64,000 nt of DNA from Bradyrhizobium erythrophlei (lineage in GTDB: Bacteria; Pseudomonadota; Alphaproteobacteria; Rhizobiales; Xanthobacteraceae). The notes below the pieces were generated by a model. The model was not told the DNA's origin, made no database searches, and was given only the letters and a program-made list of their open reading frames with translations. How positions within the stretch are numbered: position 1 is the stretch's first letter; every line of letters begins with the position of its first letter. Below are positions 43,324 through 53,054 of this stretch, in pieces. Location: contig FSRD01000001.1 of the NCBI GenBank assembly GCA_900129675.1, forward strand, positions 7,925,501 through 7,989,500. Direction: 5' to 3'. Made by a program: the position numbers and the translations under genes.

Positions 43324-43971
43324 ATGCCTGAAGTCATTTTCACCGGCCCCGCGGGCCGCCTCGAAGGCCGTTATCATCCGGCCAAGCAGAAGAATGCGCC
43401 GATTGCGATGGTGCTGCATCCGCACCCGCAGTTTCGCGGCAGCATGAATCATCCGATCGTCTATCAGGTCTATTACGCCTTCGCCGCGCGCGGATTTTCC
43501 GTGCTGCGTTTCAACTTCCGCGGCGTCGGCCGCAGCCAGGGATCGTTCGACCACGGCACCGGCGAATTGTCCGATGCCGCTTCCGCGCTCGATTGGGCGC
43601 AGACTATCAACCCGGAAGCACGCGCCTGCTGGGTCGCGGGCTTTTCGTTCGGCGCCTGGATCGGCATGCAACTGCTGATGCGCCGTCCCGAGGTCGAGGG
43701 TTTTATCTCGATCGCGCCCGAACCGAACCGCTACGACTTTTCGTTCCTGGCGCCCTGCCCCTCGTCGGGCCTGATCGTCCATGGCGAAAAGGACATTGTG
43801 GCGCCTGCGAAAGACGTCACCACCCTGGTCGAGAAGCTGAAGACCCAAAAGGGCATCGTGATCGACCAGCAAACCATTCCCGGCGCCAACCATTTCTTCG
43901 AAGACAAGATGGAGCCGCTGATGGAGACGGTGACCGGCTATCTCGACATGCGGCTCGCCAACGTCCGCTAG
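43324..43971 (+). CDS. Alpha/beta hydrolase
   Basis: The 215-residue protein shows VLHPHPQFRGSMNH, SVLRFNFRGVGRSQGSF, the nucleophile elbow GFSFGAW, GLIVHGEKDIVAP with the acid residue, and a histidine in PGANHFFEDKM, so the serine triad is complete. It belongs to the small bacterial hydrolase group next to cysteine desulfurase genes in many Rhizobiales; its substrate is unknown. ATG 43324 matches the family start MPEVIF. Confidence 0.85.
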   Translation: MPEVIFTGPAGRLEGRYHPAKQKNAPIAMVLHPHPQFRGSMNHPIVYQVYYAFAARGFSVLRFNFRGVGRSQGSFDHGTGELSDAASALDWAQTINPEARACWVAGFSFGAWIGMQLLMRRPEVEGFISIAPEPNRYDFSFLAPCPSSGLIVHGEKDIVAPAKDVTTLVEKLKTQKGIVIDQQTIPGANHFFEDKMEPLMETVTGYLDMRLANVR

Positions 43972-43985
43972 CCGCCGGTCTTGCC

Positions 43986-44498
43986 GTGACCGCCTTCGTC
44001 GCCCTGTTGCGTGCGGTGAATGTCGGCGGCACCGGCAAATTGCCGATGAGCGATCTGAAGGAGATGTGCGAGGCGCTGGGATTTGGCGGCGTCCGCACCT
44101 ACATCGCCAGCGGCAATGTCGTGTTCACCAGCCGCAAATCCGAAGCGGCGGTGAAGTCGGCGCTGCAGGCGCGGCTTGAAGCCTATGCCGGCAAGCCGGT
44201 CGGCGTGTTGGTGCGATCCGCCGCCGAACTGCAGGCCGTACTCGGGGATAACCCGTTTCCAAAGGCGCCGGCTAACCGGACGGTCGCCGTGTTCCTCGAC
44301 CATGCGCCGCCGGCCGACACGCTCGCCGCGATCCGCGGACGCAAGGACGAGCAGATCGGATTGGGCACGCGCGAGATCTACATCCACTACGGCGACGGCA
44401 TGGCGAAATCGAAGCTGTTGGTGCCCGCGGCCAGGACCGGAACGGCGCGCAACATCAATACGGTCGCAGCCCTCGCCAAAATGGCCGCCGATTTGTAA
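43986..44498 (+). CDS. DUF1697-family protein
   Basis: The 170-residue product starts at GTG and reads VTAFVALLRAVNVGGTGKLPMSDL, the hallmark of DUF1697, followed by YIASGNVVFTS. Its function is unknown across bacteria. It lies 14 bp after the hydrolase gene and is likely co-transcribed; it converges on the GST gene, with stops 3 bp apart. Confidence 0.88.
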   Translation: MTAFVALLRAVNVGGTGKLPMSDLKEMCEALGFGGVRTYIASGNVVFTSRKSEAAVKSALQARLEAYAGKPVGVLVRSAAELQAVLGDNPFPKAPANRTVAVFLDHAPPADTLAAIRGRKDEQIGLGTREIYIHYGDGMAKSKLLVPAARTGTARNINTVAALAKMAADL

Positions 44499-44501
44499 CC
44501 G

Positions 44502-45179
44502 TTACGCCGCCAGTTTCAGCATGTGCGCGTCATAGCGAACCAGGAACGCGTGCAGCAATTGCGGATAATCGGCGCCAACCGCCGACCGGACACTCGGCCG
44601 CCTGGCGAGTTCGGTTCGCCACGCGCGTACCTTCGGCGTGTCAGCGAAGATTGAAAGATCGATCAACGTGTCGAACACGTCGAAATAACGAAAGATCGGC
44701 GCGAACACGGCGTCCACCAGGCTGAAATTTTCACCGGCGAAGAACGGGCCCGATCCCAAGGCGTCTTCGACACGCGCAAATTTCGCGGCGACCGCGGCCC
44801 GTTTGCTTTCGAAGATAGCGGGATCCCCGGTGGTCTCGAGGCCCCATAACTCGCTCAGAATAGTCGAGCCGAACTCCATCCACGCCCGGTGCTGCGCACG
44901 CTGCAACGGATCCTGCGGATGCAGCTTCGCGCCACCCTGGGTGTCCTCGATGTATTCGCAGATCACGTTGCTTTCGAACAGCACCGCCTCGCCGTCGCCG
45001 GTCTCGACACGCAGCACCGGCACCTTGCCGAGCGGCGAGATCTTCAGAAACCAGTCCGGCTTGTTGGCGAGATCGATGTCGATCCGCTCGAACGGAACGC
45101 CCTTCTCGGTGAGCGCAATGACGGCGCGTTGCACATAGGGGCAAAGCTTGTGGCTGATCAACGTGAGCTTCGGCGTCAT
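44502..45179 (-). CDS. Glutathione S-transferase
   Basis: The 225-residue protein starts MTPKLTLISHKLCPYVQRAVIAL, with the CPYVQR motif of omega/lambda-type GSTs whose cysteine forms a mixed disulfide with glutathione. The N-terminal thioredoxin fold continues with ISPLGKVPVL and ESNVICEYIED, and the helical C-terminal domain with FSLVDAVFAPIFRYFDVFD. It may reduce thiol adducts or dehydroascorbate. The start is chosen because similarity begins there. Upstream are two palindromes that could be regulator sites. Confidence 0.88.
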   Translation of the reverse strand: MTPKLTLISHKLCPYVQRAVIALTEKGVPFERIDIDLANKPDWFLKISPLGKVPVLRVETGDGEAVLFESNVICEYIEDTQGGAKLHPQDPLQRAQHRAWMEFGSTILSELWGLETTGDPAIFESKRAAVAAKFARVEDALGSGPFFAGENFSLVDAVFAPIFRYFDVFDTLIDLSIFADTPKVRAWRTELARRPSVRSAVGADYPQLLHAFLVRYDAHMLKLAA

Positions 45180-45225
45180 GACGATCTCCGGCACGCAAGC
45201 CCACAGGCATGCTTCAAGCGTTCGC

Positions 45226-45277
45226 ATGCAAATTAGATGCGTTTGCATGAAATCGTCAAGGTCGATGCAATTGCATC
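45226..45277 (-). promoter_or_regulatory. Two related palindromes upstream of the GST gene
   Basis: ATGCAAA at 45226-45232 and TTTGCAT at 45242-45248 form one inverted repeat; 16 bp further lies the perfect 14-bp palindrome GATGCAATTGCATC (45264-45277). Both share the TGCA(A)nTGCA core. They sit about 47 and 85 bp from the GST start, where a repressor or activator dimer pair would bind. No regulator gene is adjacent. Confidence 0.5.
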
Positions 45278-45295
45278 AACAATTCTTGATCCCGG

Positions 45296-46399
45296 TCAGG
45301 GCCTGGCGATAATCCCGCCGGTCATCGGGATCGGCACCCCGGTGGTCGCGGGGTAACTCAGCGGCAGCCCCTTCAGGCCCCGCGCGGCCAGGAAGCCAAA
45401 CGCCTGCGCCTCGATGGCGTCGGCCGACCAGCCGAGTGCATCGGCAGCCTCGACGGTTGCGGGCTGAAGCCGCTCGCGCAGCATCCGCAGCATGGTCAGG
45501 TTGCGGGCACCACCGCCGGCCACGATCCAGCTTTTCGGCGGCTTCGGCAGCAAGGGCACGATCCGGGCGATCGCCGCAGCCGTGAGGGCCGTCAACGTCG
45601 CGGCGCCATCGTCGGCACGCATCTCCGGCAGTTTGAGCGCCGCGAAATCGTTGCGATCGAGCGATTTGGGGGGTGGCAGCGCAAAGAATGGTAATTCCAG
45701 CGCGCGCGCGATCCAGGCCTCGTCGGGCCTGCCCTGCGCGGCCAGACGGCCCTCCGTGTCAAAACCCTGGTTCATCACGCGGTACATGAAATCATCGAGC
45801 AGCGCGTTGCCGGGCCCGGTGTCGCAGGCGATCAGCGTATCCGGCCCATCGATATAAGTGATGTTGGCAACGCCGCCGATATTGACCACCACGATCGGCC
45901 CTTCGCGCTGCAACGATTGGGCCAGCGCGCGGTGATAGACCGGCACGAACGGCGCGCCCTGCCCGCCCGCGGCGACGTCGGCGGCGCGGAAATCATGCAT
46001 CACGGGGATATGGATCGATTTGGCGAGTGCGGCGGCGTCGCCGATCTGAACGGTCAGTTTCCGCTCCGGGCGGTGCAGCACGGTCTGGCCGTGAAAGCCG
46101 ACGATATCGATGTCCGAACAGGAGATCCGGTTTTGCGCGGTAAAGGCGGCCACCGCCTCGGCATGCGCCAGCGTGACGGCCCGTTCGGCCTCGCGCAGGA
46201 TGCCCGGCCGCGCATCGCGCTGCGGCAGGTCCTTGGCCTCGAACAGCGCATGGCGCAGCAGGTTGCGCTCGGTTTCGGTATAGGGCCGGTATCCGGACGG
46301 GCCGAACGCCCGCACCTGCCTGCCGTCGGTTTCAATCAAAGCGACATCGACCCCATCGAGCGAGGTGCCGCTCATCAGACCGATTGCCGTCAACATCAT
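45296..46399 (-). CDS. anmK: Anhydro-N-acetylmuramic acid kinase
   Basis: The 367-residue enzyme phosphorylates and opens 1,6-anhydro-MurNAc in peptidoglycan recycling. It starts MMLTAIGLMSGTSLDGVDVALIETDG, with the phosphate-binding SGTSLDGVD; IGGVANITYI and CDTGPGNALLDD, and the C-terminal VAGGGARNLTMLRML complete the hexokinase-type fold. The ATG pair at 46399/46396 is the only choice. It is divergent from tyrS. Confidence 0.94.
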   Translation of the reverse strand: MMLTAIGLMSGTSLDGVDVALIETDGRQVRAFGPSGYRPYTETERNLLRHALFEAKDLPQRDARPGILREAERAVTLAHAEAVAAFTAQNRISCSDIDIVGFHGQTVLHRPERKLTVQIGDAAALAKSIHIPVMHDFRAADVAAGGQGAPFVPVYHRALAQSLQREGPIVVVNIGGVANITYIDGPDTLIACDTGPGNALLDDFMYRVMNQGFDTEGRLAAQGRPDEAWIARALELPFFALPPPKSLDRNDFAALKLPEMRADDGAATLTALTAAAIARIVPLLPKPPKSWIVAGGGARNLTMLRMLRERLQPATVEAADALGWSADAIEAQAFGFLAARGLKGLPLSYPATTGVPIPMTGGIIARP

Positions 46400-46460
46400 C
46401 CCAATAGTGCCTTCGTGACGCCTGCCCCCGACGCCCAGCTTGTGTCAAACAAGCACATCT

Positions 46461-46466
46461 TATAAT
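46461..46466 (+). promoter_or_regulatory. -10 element of the tyrS promoter
   Basis: A consensus TATAAT lies 95 bp upstream of the tyrS start; the matching -35 is weak (CTTGTG at 16 bp spacing). The transcript would have a leader of about 85-90 bases. I see no T-box or clear attenuator in it. Confidence 0.45.
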
Positions 46467-46560
46467 GCCACAGCGCGTCCGGCTGCGGCAGCCTGTTTCG
46501 CTGGAGTTCCCCCACCTGTTGCAATTACCGTAAAATAAGAATGATCAGAGTCACCGACAC

Positions 46561-47814
46561 ATGACTGCATTTAAATCAGACTTTCTGAAGACCCTGCAGG
46601 AACGCGGTTTCATCCATCAATGCTCCGATTTCGAGGGGCTGGACGCACTGGCCGCGAAAGGCCAGGCCACCGCCTATGTCGGCTACGACTGCACGGCGCC
46701 CTCGCTGCACATCGGCAACTATTTGACCATGATGATGCTCCACTGGCTGCAGGAGAGCGGCAACAAGCCGATCACCCTGATGGGCGGCGGCACCACCATG
46801 GTCGGTGACCCCTCCGGCAAGGACGAATCGCGCGCGCTGCGCAGCGTCGCCGAGATCGAAGCCAACAAGGCCTCGATCCGCGGCGTGTTCGCCAAGGTGC
46901 TGCGCTACGGTTCCGGCCCCAGCGATGCGGTCATGCTCGACAATGCCGAATGGCTGACCAAGCTGAACTGGATCGAAATGCTGCGCGACATCGGCCGGCA
47001 TTTCTCGGTCAACCGCATGCTGACGATGGACTCGGTGCGCCTGCGGCTCGAACGCGAGCAGGAGATGAGTTTCATCGAGTTCAACTACATGGTCTGCCAG
47101 GCTTACGACTTCGTCGAACTGTCGCGGCGCGTCGATTGCCGCTTGCAGATGGGCGGCTCCGACCAGTGGGGCAACATCGTCAATGGCGTCGATCTCGGCC
47201 GCCGCATGGGCACGCCGCAATTGTTCGCGCTGACAACGCCGCTGTTGACGACGGCCTCTGGCGACAAGATGGGCAAGACCGCCAAGGGTGCGGTCTGGCT
47301 CAACGCGGATCAGTTCAGCCCGTACGATTTCTGGCAATACTGGCGCAACGTTGAAGACGCCGACGTCGCGAAATTCCTGAAACTGTTCACGATCCTGCCG
47401 ATCGGCGAGATCGCAAAGCTGGCGGCGCTGCAAGGCGGCGAGATCAACGAAGCCAAGAAGGTGCTGGCAACCGAGGCGACCGCGCTGCTGCATGGCCGCG
47501 ATGCCGCCAACGCCGCCTCCGAAACCGCGCGGCAGACCTTTGAGGAAGGCGCGATCGCCGAGAACCTGCCGACGGTCGAGATTTCGACGGGCGAGCTCGA
47601 GGCCGGCATCGGCGTGCTTGCCGTCTTCGTCAAGGCGGGCCTGGTCGCATCGAACGGCGAAGCGCGCCGCCAGATCAAGGGCGGCGGCGTTCGTGTCAAC
47701 GACGCCGCGGTCACCGACGAGAAGATGGCGCTGACGCCCGCGAATCTTACCCCGGAAGGCGTGATCAAACTGTCGCTCGGCAAGAAGCGTCACGTCCTGC
47801 TCAAGCCTGCATAG
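46561..47814 (+). CDS. tyrS: Tyrosyl-tRNA synthetase
   Basis: The 417-residue class I enzyme charges tRNA-Tyr. The HIGH motif is LHIGNY (His50), the KMSKS loop is GDKMGKTAKG, and CTAPSLHIG and VDCRLQMGGSDQWGN are typical of bacterial TyrRS. The C-terminal S4 RNA-binding domain covers about residues 350-410 (ASNGEARRQIKGGGVRVND). The normal length and motif order give high certainty. An MFS gene follows 54 bp later. Confidence 0.97.
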   Translation: MTAFKSDFLKTLQERGFIHQCSDFEGLDALAAKGQATAYVGYDCTAPSLHIGNYLTMMMLHWLQESGNKPITLMGGGTTMVGDPSGKDESRALRSVAEIEANKASIRGVFAKVLRYGSGPSDAVMLDNAEWLTKLNWIEMLRDIGRHFSVNRMLTMDSVRLRLEREQEMSFIEFNYMVCQAYDFVELSRRVDCRLQMGGSDQWGNIVNGVDLGRRMGTPQLFALTTPLLTTASGDKMGKTAKGAVWLNADQFSPYDFWQYWRNVEDADVAKFLKLFTILPIGEIAKLAALQGGEINEAKKVLATEATALLHGRDAANAASETARQTFEEGAIAENLPTVEISTGELEAGIGVLAVFVKAGLVASNGEARRQIKGGGVRVNDAAVTDEKMALTPANLTPEGVIKLSLGKKRHVLLKPA

Positions 47815-47868
47815 GCGTATTCGCGTTAGGCACTTGCTCGGGCGCGCGGAAACGCGCTCCCTGCCTGC

Positions 47869-49116
47869 ATGGATAAAAGCACGCCGCCGGGGGATACGCT
47901 CACAAAACCGCTGAAGCCGGCGCGCGTGGCGCTCAATGTGCTGGCGCTGTGCTTCACTCTCTCCGTGCTCGGCCGCGGCCTCGGCGAGAGTTTTACGGTT
48001 TTTCTAAAACCGATCTCGGAGAATTTCGGCTGGGACCGCGCCCAGGTGGTGTCGGTCTACTCGCTGACCTGGCTCGCGGGCGGACTGATGGCGCCACTGG
48101 TCGGCCGGCTGTTCGACCGCTCGGGTCCGCGCACCGTCTATTCGCTCGGGCTGGCGCTGCTCGGCGGCGCGTTCCTGGTCGCCTCCCACGCGCAGGCGCT
48201 CTGGCAGTTCCAGCTCAGCGTCGGCCTGTGCGTCGGGATCGGCATTGCGCTGATCGGCACCGTGCCGAACTCGATCCTGCTCGCCCGCTGGTTCGGCCCG
48301 CGGCTGCCGACCGCGATGGCGGTCGTTTATTCCGCGACCGGCGCAGGGATCCTGATCCTGCTGCCGGCCTCGCAACTGCTGATCGAACGGATCGGCTGGC
48401 GCGACGCCTATCAGCTGTTCGGAACCGTGGCTCTGTTGCTGCTGTTGCCGTTGCTGATGCTGCCGTGGCGGCTGTTCGCCACCGGCTCGCCGCACATCCC
48501 CGGCAAGAGCGATGCCGGCTTCGTCGACTCGGGCTGGACGCTCAAGAGCGCGATGCGCCACCACGTCTTCTGGGCATTGTTCTCCACGTTCTTTTTCACC
48601 GCGGTCGCGATGTATGCGATCACGGCGCAAATCGTCGCCTATCTGATCGACGCCGGATTCCCGCCGTTGCAGGCCGCGACGGCCTGGGGTTTTTCAGGCG
48701 TCGTGCTGGTATTCGGCATGCTCGGTGTCTCGACGCTCGACGGCATCATCGGCCGCAGGCCATCGGTGCTGTTCAGCTACGGGGTCTCGATCGCCGGAAT
48801 CATCATGCTCTGGCTGTTACAATATTATCCGAACTTCTGGCTGCTGACGGGTTTCGTCGTCTGCTTCGGCAGCATGATCGGTTCGCGCGGCCCGCTGATC
48901 ACGGCAACCGCTCTTAACATCTTTCGCGGCCAGCGGGTCGGGACGATCTTCGGAACGATTTCGATCGGCAGCGGCCTTGGATCGGGGCTCGGCTCCTGGA
49001 GCGGCGGCCTGATCCACGACTGGACCCACAGCTATAATCCGCTGTTTGCATTCGCGCTTATCAACGTGGTGCTCGGATTGATCCCGTTCCTGGTGGTGCC
49101 GGCGCTGCGGCGCTAA
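47869..49116 (+). CDS. MFS transporter
   Basis: The 415-residue protein has about 12 hydrophobic helices in two halves and the MFS motif A-like LAGGLMAPLVGRLFDRSGPRTV after helix 2. The ALCFTLSVLGRGLGESF opening and FGMLGVSTLDGIIGRRPS in the second half resemble monocarboxylate/oxalate-formate-type carriers. Substrate unknown. It may be co-transcribed with tyrS. Its stop overlaps the AsmA-like gene's stop by four bases, convergent. Confidence 0.85.
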   Translation: MDKSTPPGDTLTKPLKPARVALNVLALCFTLSVLGRGLGESFTVFLKPISENFGWDRAQVVSVYSLTWLAGGLMAPLVGRLFDRSGPRTVYSLGLALLGGAFLVASHAQALWQFQLSVGLCVGIGIALIGTVPNSILLARWFGPRLPTAMAVVYSATGAGILILLPASQLLIERIGWRDAYQLFGTVALLLLLPLLMLPWRLFATGSPHIPGKSDAGFVDSGWTLKSAMRHHVFWALFSTFFFTAVAMYAITAQIVAYLIDAGFPPLQAATAWGFSGVVLVFGMLGVSTLDGIIGRRPSVLFSYGVSIAGIIMLWLLQYYPNFWLLTGFVVCFGSMIGSRGPLITATALNIFRGQRVGTIFGTISIGSGLGSGLGSWSGGLIHDWTHSYNPLFAFALINVVLGLIPFLVVPALRR

Positions 49117-52100
49117 TTGTTCGGTGGCAGCTCGATTGGGTTATTCTGCTTGCCGGTATTGAACTCAAAAATCTTCCGGAGCACGCCGGGCGCCATCGCC
49201 GAAATCGGATTGACGCGCAGCAGCGGCTGGCCGGGGGTGCCGACCACTTCATAGGTCACGCCGATCAGGCCCTCATTGCTGCCGCCGCCGAGGAACAGGC
49301 CAATGACCGGAAGCTGACCGAACATGTTGTTCAGCCCGTACATCGGAACGAAGGTGCCGCTCATGCGCACCGAATTGCCGGCATAGTCGATGCTGCCTTC
49401 GATGGTGGCGCCGATGGTCGGCCCCTTGACGACGCCGTCGCGGATCGTGAGCTGCCCGCTTTGCCGGGTGAACCCCGCGCGTAACGCCGAGAACGCCACG
49501 CCGTTCTTTACGCCCACCGGTCCGCCGGCGGCGACGCGATCGAGTTCGGGCACGCCCTTGACCGTGAAGTTGCTGATATTGATCACGCCTTCCTTGGCGG
49601 TGGGTTCAACCGTGGGCGGCTCCATCGCAAGCGCGAGCTGCCCACCGATCACCTTGGAGTAGGTGTCGGTAAAGCGGAGGAACGCGCCGGCATCGTCGGT
49701 CTCCAGGACGATCACATCGCGTCCCTGTCTTTGCGCCCGGCGCAAGTCTGCCCCGACCGGCGTATCGCGCCCGACCTTGCCGTTCAACGTAAAGCTCTTG
49801 ATCACGCCGCTGCGCCGCGACATCTTGGCATCGACGCTGCGCAGCGCTTCGCCGTTGAAGCCGGCGACCGCACCAAGCTTGAGATCGACATCGATGTCGA
49901 TGTTTTTGGTCTTGCTCTTGGGGTCGGCTTCCCTGCCCGAGATCGCCGATTTGAGGAAGCCGCGACCGTCAAACACGTCACCGCGCATGATGACCTTGAC
50001 GACGCCGTCGGCGCCACGTTCGGCTTTGAGCGAGGTCTTGTCGCCTTCCGAGGGCGCATAGGTCGGGAAGTTCGAATTGAGGAGATCGCCGTTCTGGTCG
50101 ACTTCCAGCGATCCCTTGATCGAGGCGCCGCTGCCATCGATGACGATATCCTGGAACAGGGTCGATTGCGGTTTCTGCACCACGTTGAAGGTCGCTTTCC
50201 CCGACTTGCCGGGCACCTTGACCCAACCCGGCAGGATGTTGTCGAGCCTCAGCGAGGTGAGGTCGGCCTCGACGCCGAGCTTGCTGTCGTGATCGCTGCT
50301 GCCGCTGATCTTGCCGATCACCTTGACCGGGATGGCGCCGCTGATGGCCGGCCCGAGGTCGAGCCCAAGTCGCGCGCGGCTCGCATCGTCGAGCGTCGCC
50401 TGCAGTTTGACATCTGCGTCGCCCTCGCTCGGCTTGCGATAATCCAGCGCGGCCGGTTGCCCGTTGATCTTGACGTCGCCCTTGACCTGATAGCCGGCGT
50501 TGTTGGCCAGGACCTTCAACGTGCTGGCCTCGAGCTTCTGGTTCATCACGAGCTTGTCGGCGGCAAACCCGCCGAGATCGGCGCTGACCGTGTAGGTGGT
50601 GTCGGCCTTGGTCAACTCGCGCTTGACCGGCAGGCCAAGCGTGACGATTGCGGAAACCGTTCCCTTGCTCGAATTGGGGTCGATCAGGGTGCCGGAGAAT
50701 TCGCTGAGGCGGTCGGAGGCGAGAATTTCAGCCGCGGCCGGAACGGTGCCGTCGATCTTGAACTTCACTTTTGCCGGTGCGGGCTTCGGCGCCATGTCGG
50801 GCACTTCGAAGGTGAAATCGGAAATCATCAGCTTGCGCCCGGCCGGCGTATCGGCCGTGCCCTGCCCGATCGTCACCGTCGCGGTGCGCCCGGTCACCCG
50901 CGCCTTCAAATCGGCATCGCGGACCGACGGCATTTCGTCGACCGGCCGCAACGTGACGCCTGACGCCACGATGTTGACGGCGAGACCGTCGTCCGGGATC
51001 GGGGGACCTTTGCGCGAAAGGTTTCGCACCGGCGAATTGACGCCGACGTCGATGCGCTGGAGCGTGCCGCGGTCGATCCGATCGATCACCCATTCGCGCA
51101 CCTCGGGCACGATCAGGATCGGCCACATCCGCTTCAGGGCGGAGGCAGACATCGGCGTTCCCGCAAACCCAAGCTGCAGGCGCGGCTCGCCCGAATAATC
51201 TATACTGCCGGTCCCGGCGACGCCGATCTCCCCATTGCTGATATCGGCCTGGGTCAGCAACACGCGCTTCTTGTCGGTGTCGAAGCGCAGCCCGATCGCA
51301 ATGCGGTTGAAGATCAGCGGCTGTTCGTTGTCGTTGCCGGCAAGCACGATGGTGCCGCCGGAGAAGCCGGCCTGCCAATCGGTGACGCTGTCGTTCGGCG
51401 GCTCGAGATGGGCGAGCAGCGTGATCCGGTTCGAACCGGAAATGATCTTGAAGGGAGCCACCAGCACCCGCCGTCCGGAATCCCATTCGACGTTCATTTC
51501 CGCCGAGTCGATCACCATCGGATAATCGGGCGTATCGCTGTCGATGATGTGGCCCGCGCCCGCAATGATCTTGCCGCGGAAATAGGTCGGCAAACCGTCG
51601 CGGCCCAGTTCGCCCTTCATCTCGCCGGAGAGCGGCAAATCCGCGCTGTAGGTGACGTCCTTCAGCCGCATCGCCAGCAGGATATTGGCGCTCGGCAGCT
51701 TGTCGGCGCGCAAATCGACCGATCGCACGCCGTTGGCCTGGGGCCCCACCAGCACCCGCAGTGACCAAGGACTGGCGCCTTCTTCGCCAAGGCTCAGCGC
51801 CACCCCGCCGCCGCTCGGCCGGCGCAGGCTGAGGCTGATATTGTCAAAGGTCCATTTGTTGCCGCGCTGCTGATCGTCGACGACAAGGTTGCCGTTCTTC
51901 AAGCCGATTTCGTTGAGGTTCTGTCCGTCGAGGCCGGTCAGGCTGAGGCTGTCGAGCCAATCGAGCCCAGCCAGCAGCCCGTTTTGCGTGGTGTCGGGAG
52001 TGGCGGCCGCCGCGCCGGACGGCGCATTGGGCGATGCGGCACCGGGCGCAAGCGAGCCTGGGGTCTGGCGCGGGAATGTCGGCGCGATTCCCGCCTCCCG

Positions 52101-52745
52101 CTTTGAGGCGACGCCGGTGGCCAGCGGTTTTGCGGTGTCGCCGGCGGACACCGTCACCTGGCCGTCCGGCGTGATCCGCACCGCGAGTTCGGCATCCACC
52201 AGATTGAGGCTCTCGGCGCGCAGCCGTCCCATCAGCAGCGCGGTGCCCGACAGTCGCACTTCGGCTTTTGGCGCGCTCGCGACGATGGCGTGGTCACGGT
52301 CCCGGACGACGATGTCGCGGATACGCACCGCGATCCGGATTTTGCCCGCACGCTCGATCTGCGTACCGCCGACCTCGACCGTATTGCCGTGACCGATATT
52401 TTCCTCGATCGCCGCCGCCAGCCAGGGCGTCGCCACGTCGAGATTGATGGGTCCTGCTCCGAGCCGCCACCACAGCCCGCCGAAGCAACCGCCGAAGATC
52501 ACGGCCAACACCGCGATCACGACCGCCAGGCGTTTGACCCAGCGCTCGCCGCGGATCCGTCGCCGCACCGCCGAGATGCTGTCGCCGAACCGGTGCAAGC
52601 CTGAATCGGAGCGGGATAATAGCCGTCGCGCGCGGTGACACGCAGCCTCGTCGTGGTCCTGATCCCAGCCGGCCTCGTCATCCCATTGGGAGACATTGCC
52701 CTCAGCACGTGGATTCGACCCTTGGGGCGAAGTATTCCTAGCCAT
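49113..52745 (-). CDS. Large AsmA-like (DUF3971/YhdP-type) envelope protein
   Basis: The 1210-residue protein has an N-terminal cytoplasmic segment of about 70 residues, one membrane helix (KRLAVVIAVLAVIFGG...), and a long periplasmic part. There, repeats of beta strands, for example DGLPTYFRGKIIAGAGHI and SGSIDYAGNSVRMSGTFVPM near the C-terminus, fit the DUF3971 and AsmA-C regions. YhdP, TamB and relatives form bridge-like grooves that move phospholipid between inner and outer membrane. The ATG at 52745 follows GAGAGGC; upstream sequence lacks similarity. It ends PIELPPNN. Confidence 0.88.
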   Translation of the reverse strand: MARNTSPQGSNPRAEGNVSQWDDEAGWDQDHDEAACHRARRLLSRSDSGLHRFGDSISAVRRRIRGERWVKRLAVVIAVLAVIFGGCFGGLWWRLGAGPINLDVATPWLAAAIEENIGHGNTVEVGGTQIERAGKIRIAVRIRDIVVRDRDHAIVASAPKAEVRLSGTALLMGRLRAESLNLVDAELAVRITPDGQVTVSAGDTAKPLATGVASKREAGIAPTFPRQTPGSLAPGAASPNAPSGAAAATPDTTQNGLLAGLDWLDSLSLTGLDGQNLNEIGLKNGNLVVDDQQRGNKWTFDNISLSLRRPSGGGVALSLGEEGASPWSLRVLVGPQANGVRSVDLRADKLPSANILLAMRLKDVTYSADLPLSGEMKGELGRDGLPTYFRGKIIAGAGHIIDSDTPDYPMVIDSAEMNVEWDSGRRVLVAPFKIISGSNRITLLAHLEPPNDSVTDWQAGFSGGTIVLAGNDNEQPLIFNRIAIGLRFDTDKKRVLLTQADISNGEIGVAGTGSIDYSGEPRLQLGFAGTPMSASALKRMWPILIVPEVREWVIDRIDRGTLQRIDVGVNSPVRNLSRKGPPIPDDGLAVNIVASGVTLRPVDEMPSVRDADLKARVTGRTATVTIGQGTADTPAGRKLMISDFTFEVPDMAPKPAPAKVKFKIDGTVPAAAEILASDRLSEFSGTLIDPNSSKGTVSAIVTLGLPVKRELTKADTTYTVSADLGGFAADKLVMNQKLEASTLKVLANNAGYQVKGDVKINGQPAALDYRKPSEGDADVKLQATLDDASRARLGLDLGPAISGAIPVKVIGKISGSSDHDSKLGVEADLTSLRLDNILPGWVKVPGKSGKATFNVVQKPQSTLFQDIVIDGSGASIKGSLEVDQNGDLLNSNFPTYAPSEGDKTSLKAERGADGVVKVIMRGDVFDGRGFLKSAISGREADPKSKTKNIDIDVDLKLGAVAGFNGEALRSVDAKMSRRSGVIKSFTLNGKVGRDTPVGADLRRAQRQGRDVIVLETDDAGAFLRFTDTYSKVIGGQLALAMEPPTVEPTAKEGVINISNFTVKGVPELDRVAAGGPVGVKNGVAFSALRAGFTRQSGQLTIRDGVVKGPTIGATIEGSIDYAGNSVRMSGTFVPMYGLNNMFGQLPVIGLFLGGGSNEGLIGVTYEVVGTPGQPLLRVNPISAMAPGVLRKIFEFNTGKQNNPIELPPNN

Positions 52746-53054
52746 TGCCTCTCGGTGCTGGCGCAGAGGTTGATCGCCGCCAAGGGCGCGCCCGTCGATC
52801 TCTCTCGAGCGCTCCTGTGCCGGCATCGCTGCCAATCCTCGATTAATACTGTTACTCGTCCTCGGGCCCAAGAACTCAATCAACGATGCGATCAAGGGCC
52901 TCTTCAACGAGCGGACGGGTGGTGCGTCGAATTTCTTGTAACCATACTCCGAGATCATCAAACGTGCCCAGCGATCGGAGCGAATCCGGGCGTCCGGGAC
53001 GAGACCCGCATTACCCTATTGGTTGATCCGCGGAAAGCGACGAAAGGAAGGCGT
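52746..53054. other. Divergent intergenic region
   Basis: The 309-bp interval lies between the AsmA-like gene and bcp. It contains in-frame upstream extensions of both genes but no repeat, RNA gene or clear promoter that I can point to. GAAAGGAAGG immediately before 53055 is the bcp ribosome site. Confidence 0.4.

Noticed and set aside
43131..43331. 66-codon plus-strand frame upstream of the hydrolase
   Set aside because: No ribosome site, arginine-rich composition, and it runs into the hydrolase start in another frame. It is most likely leader or promoter DNA.
46467..46560. Possible riboswitch or T-box in the tyrS leader
   Set aside because: The leader is under 100 bases and shows no T-box core or terminator stem; T-boxes are also not expected in alphaproteobacteria.
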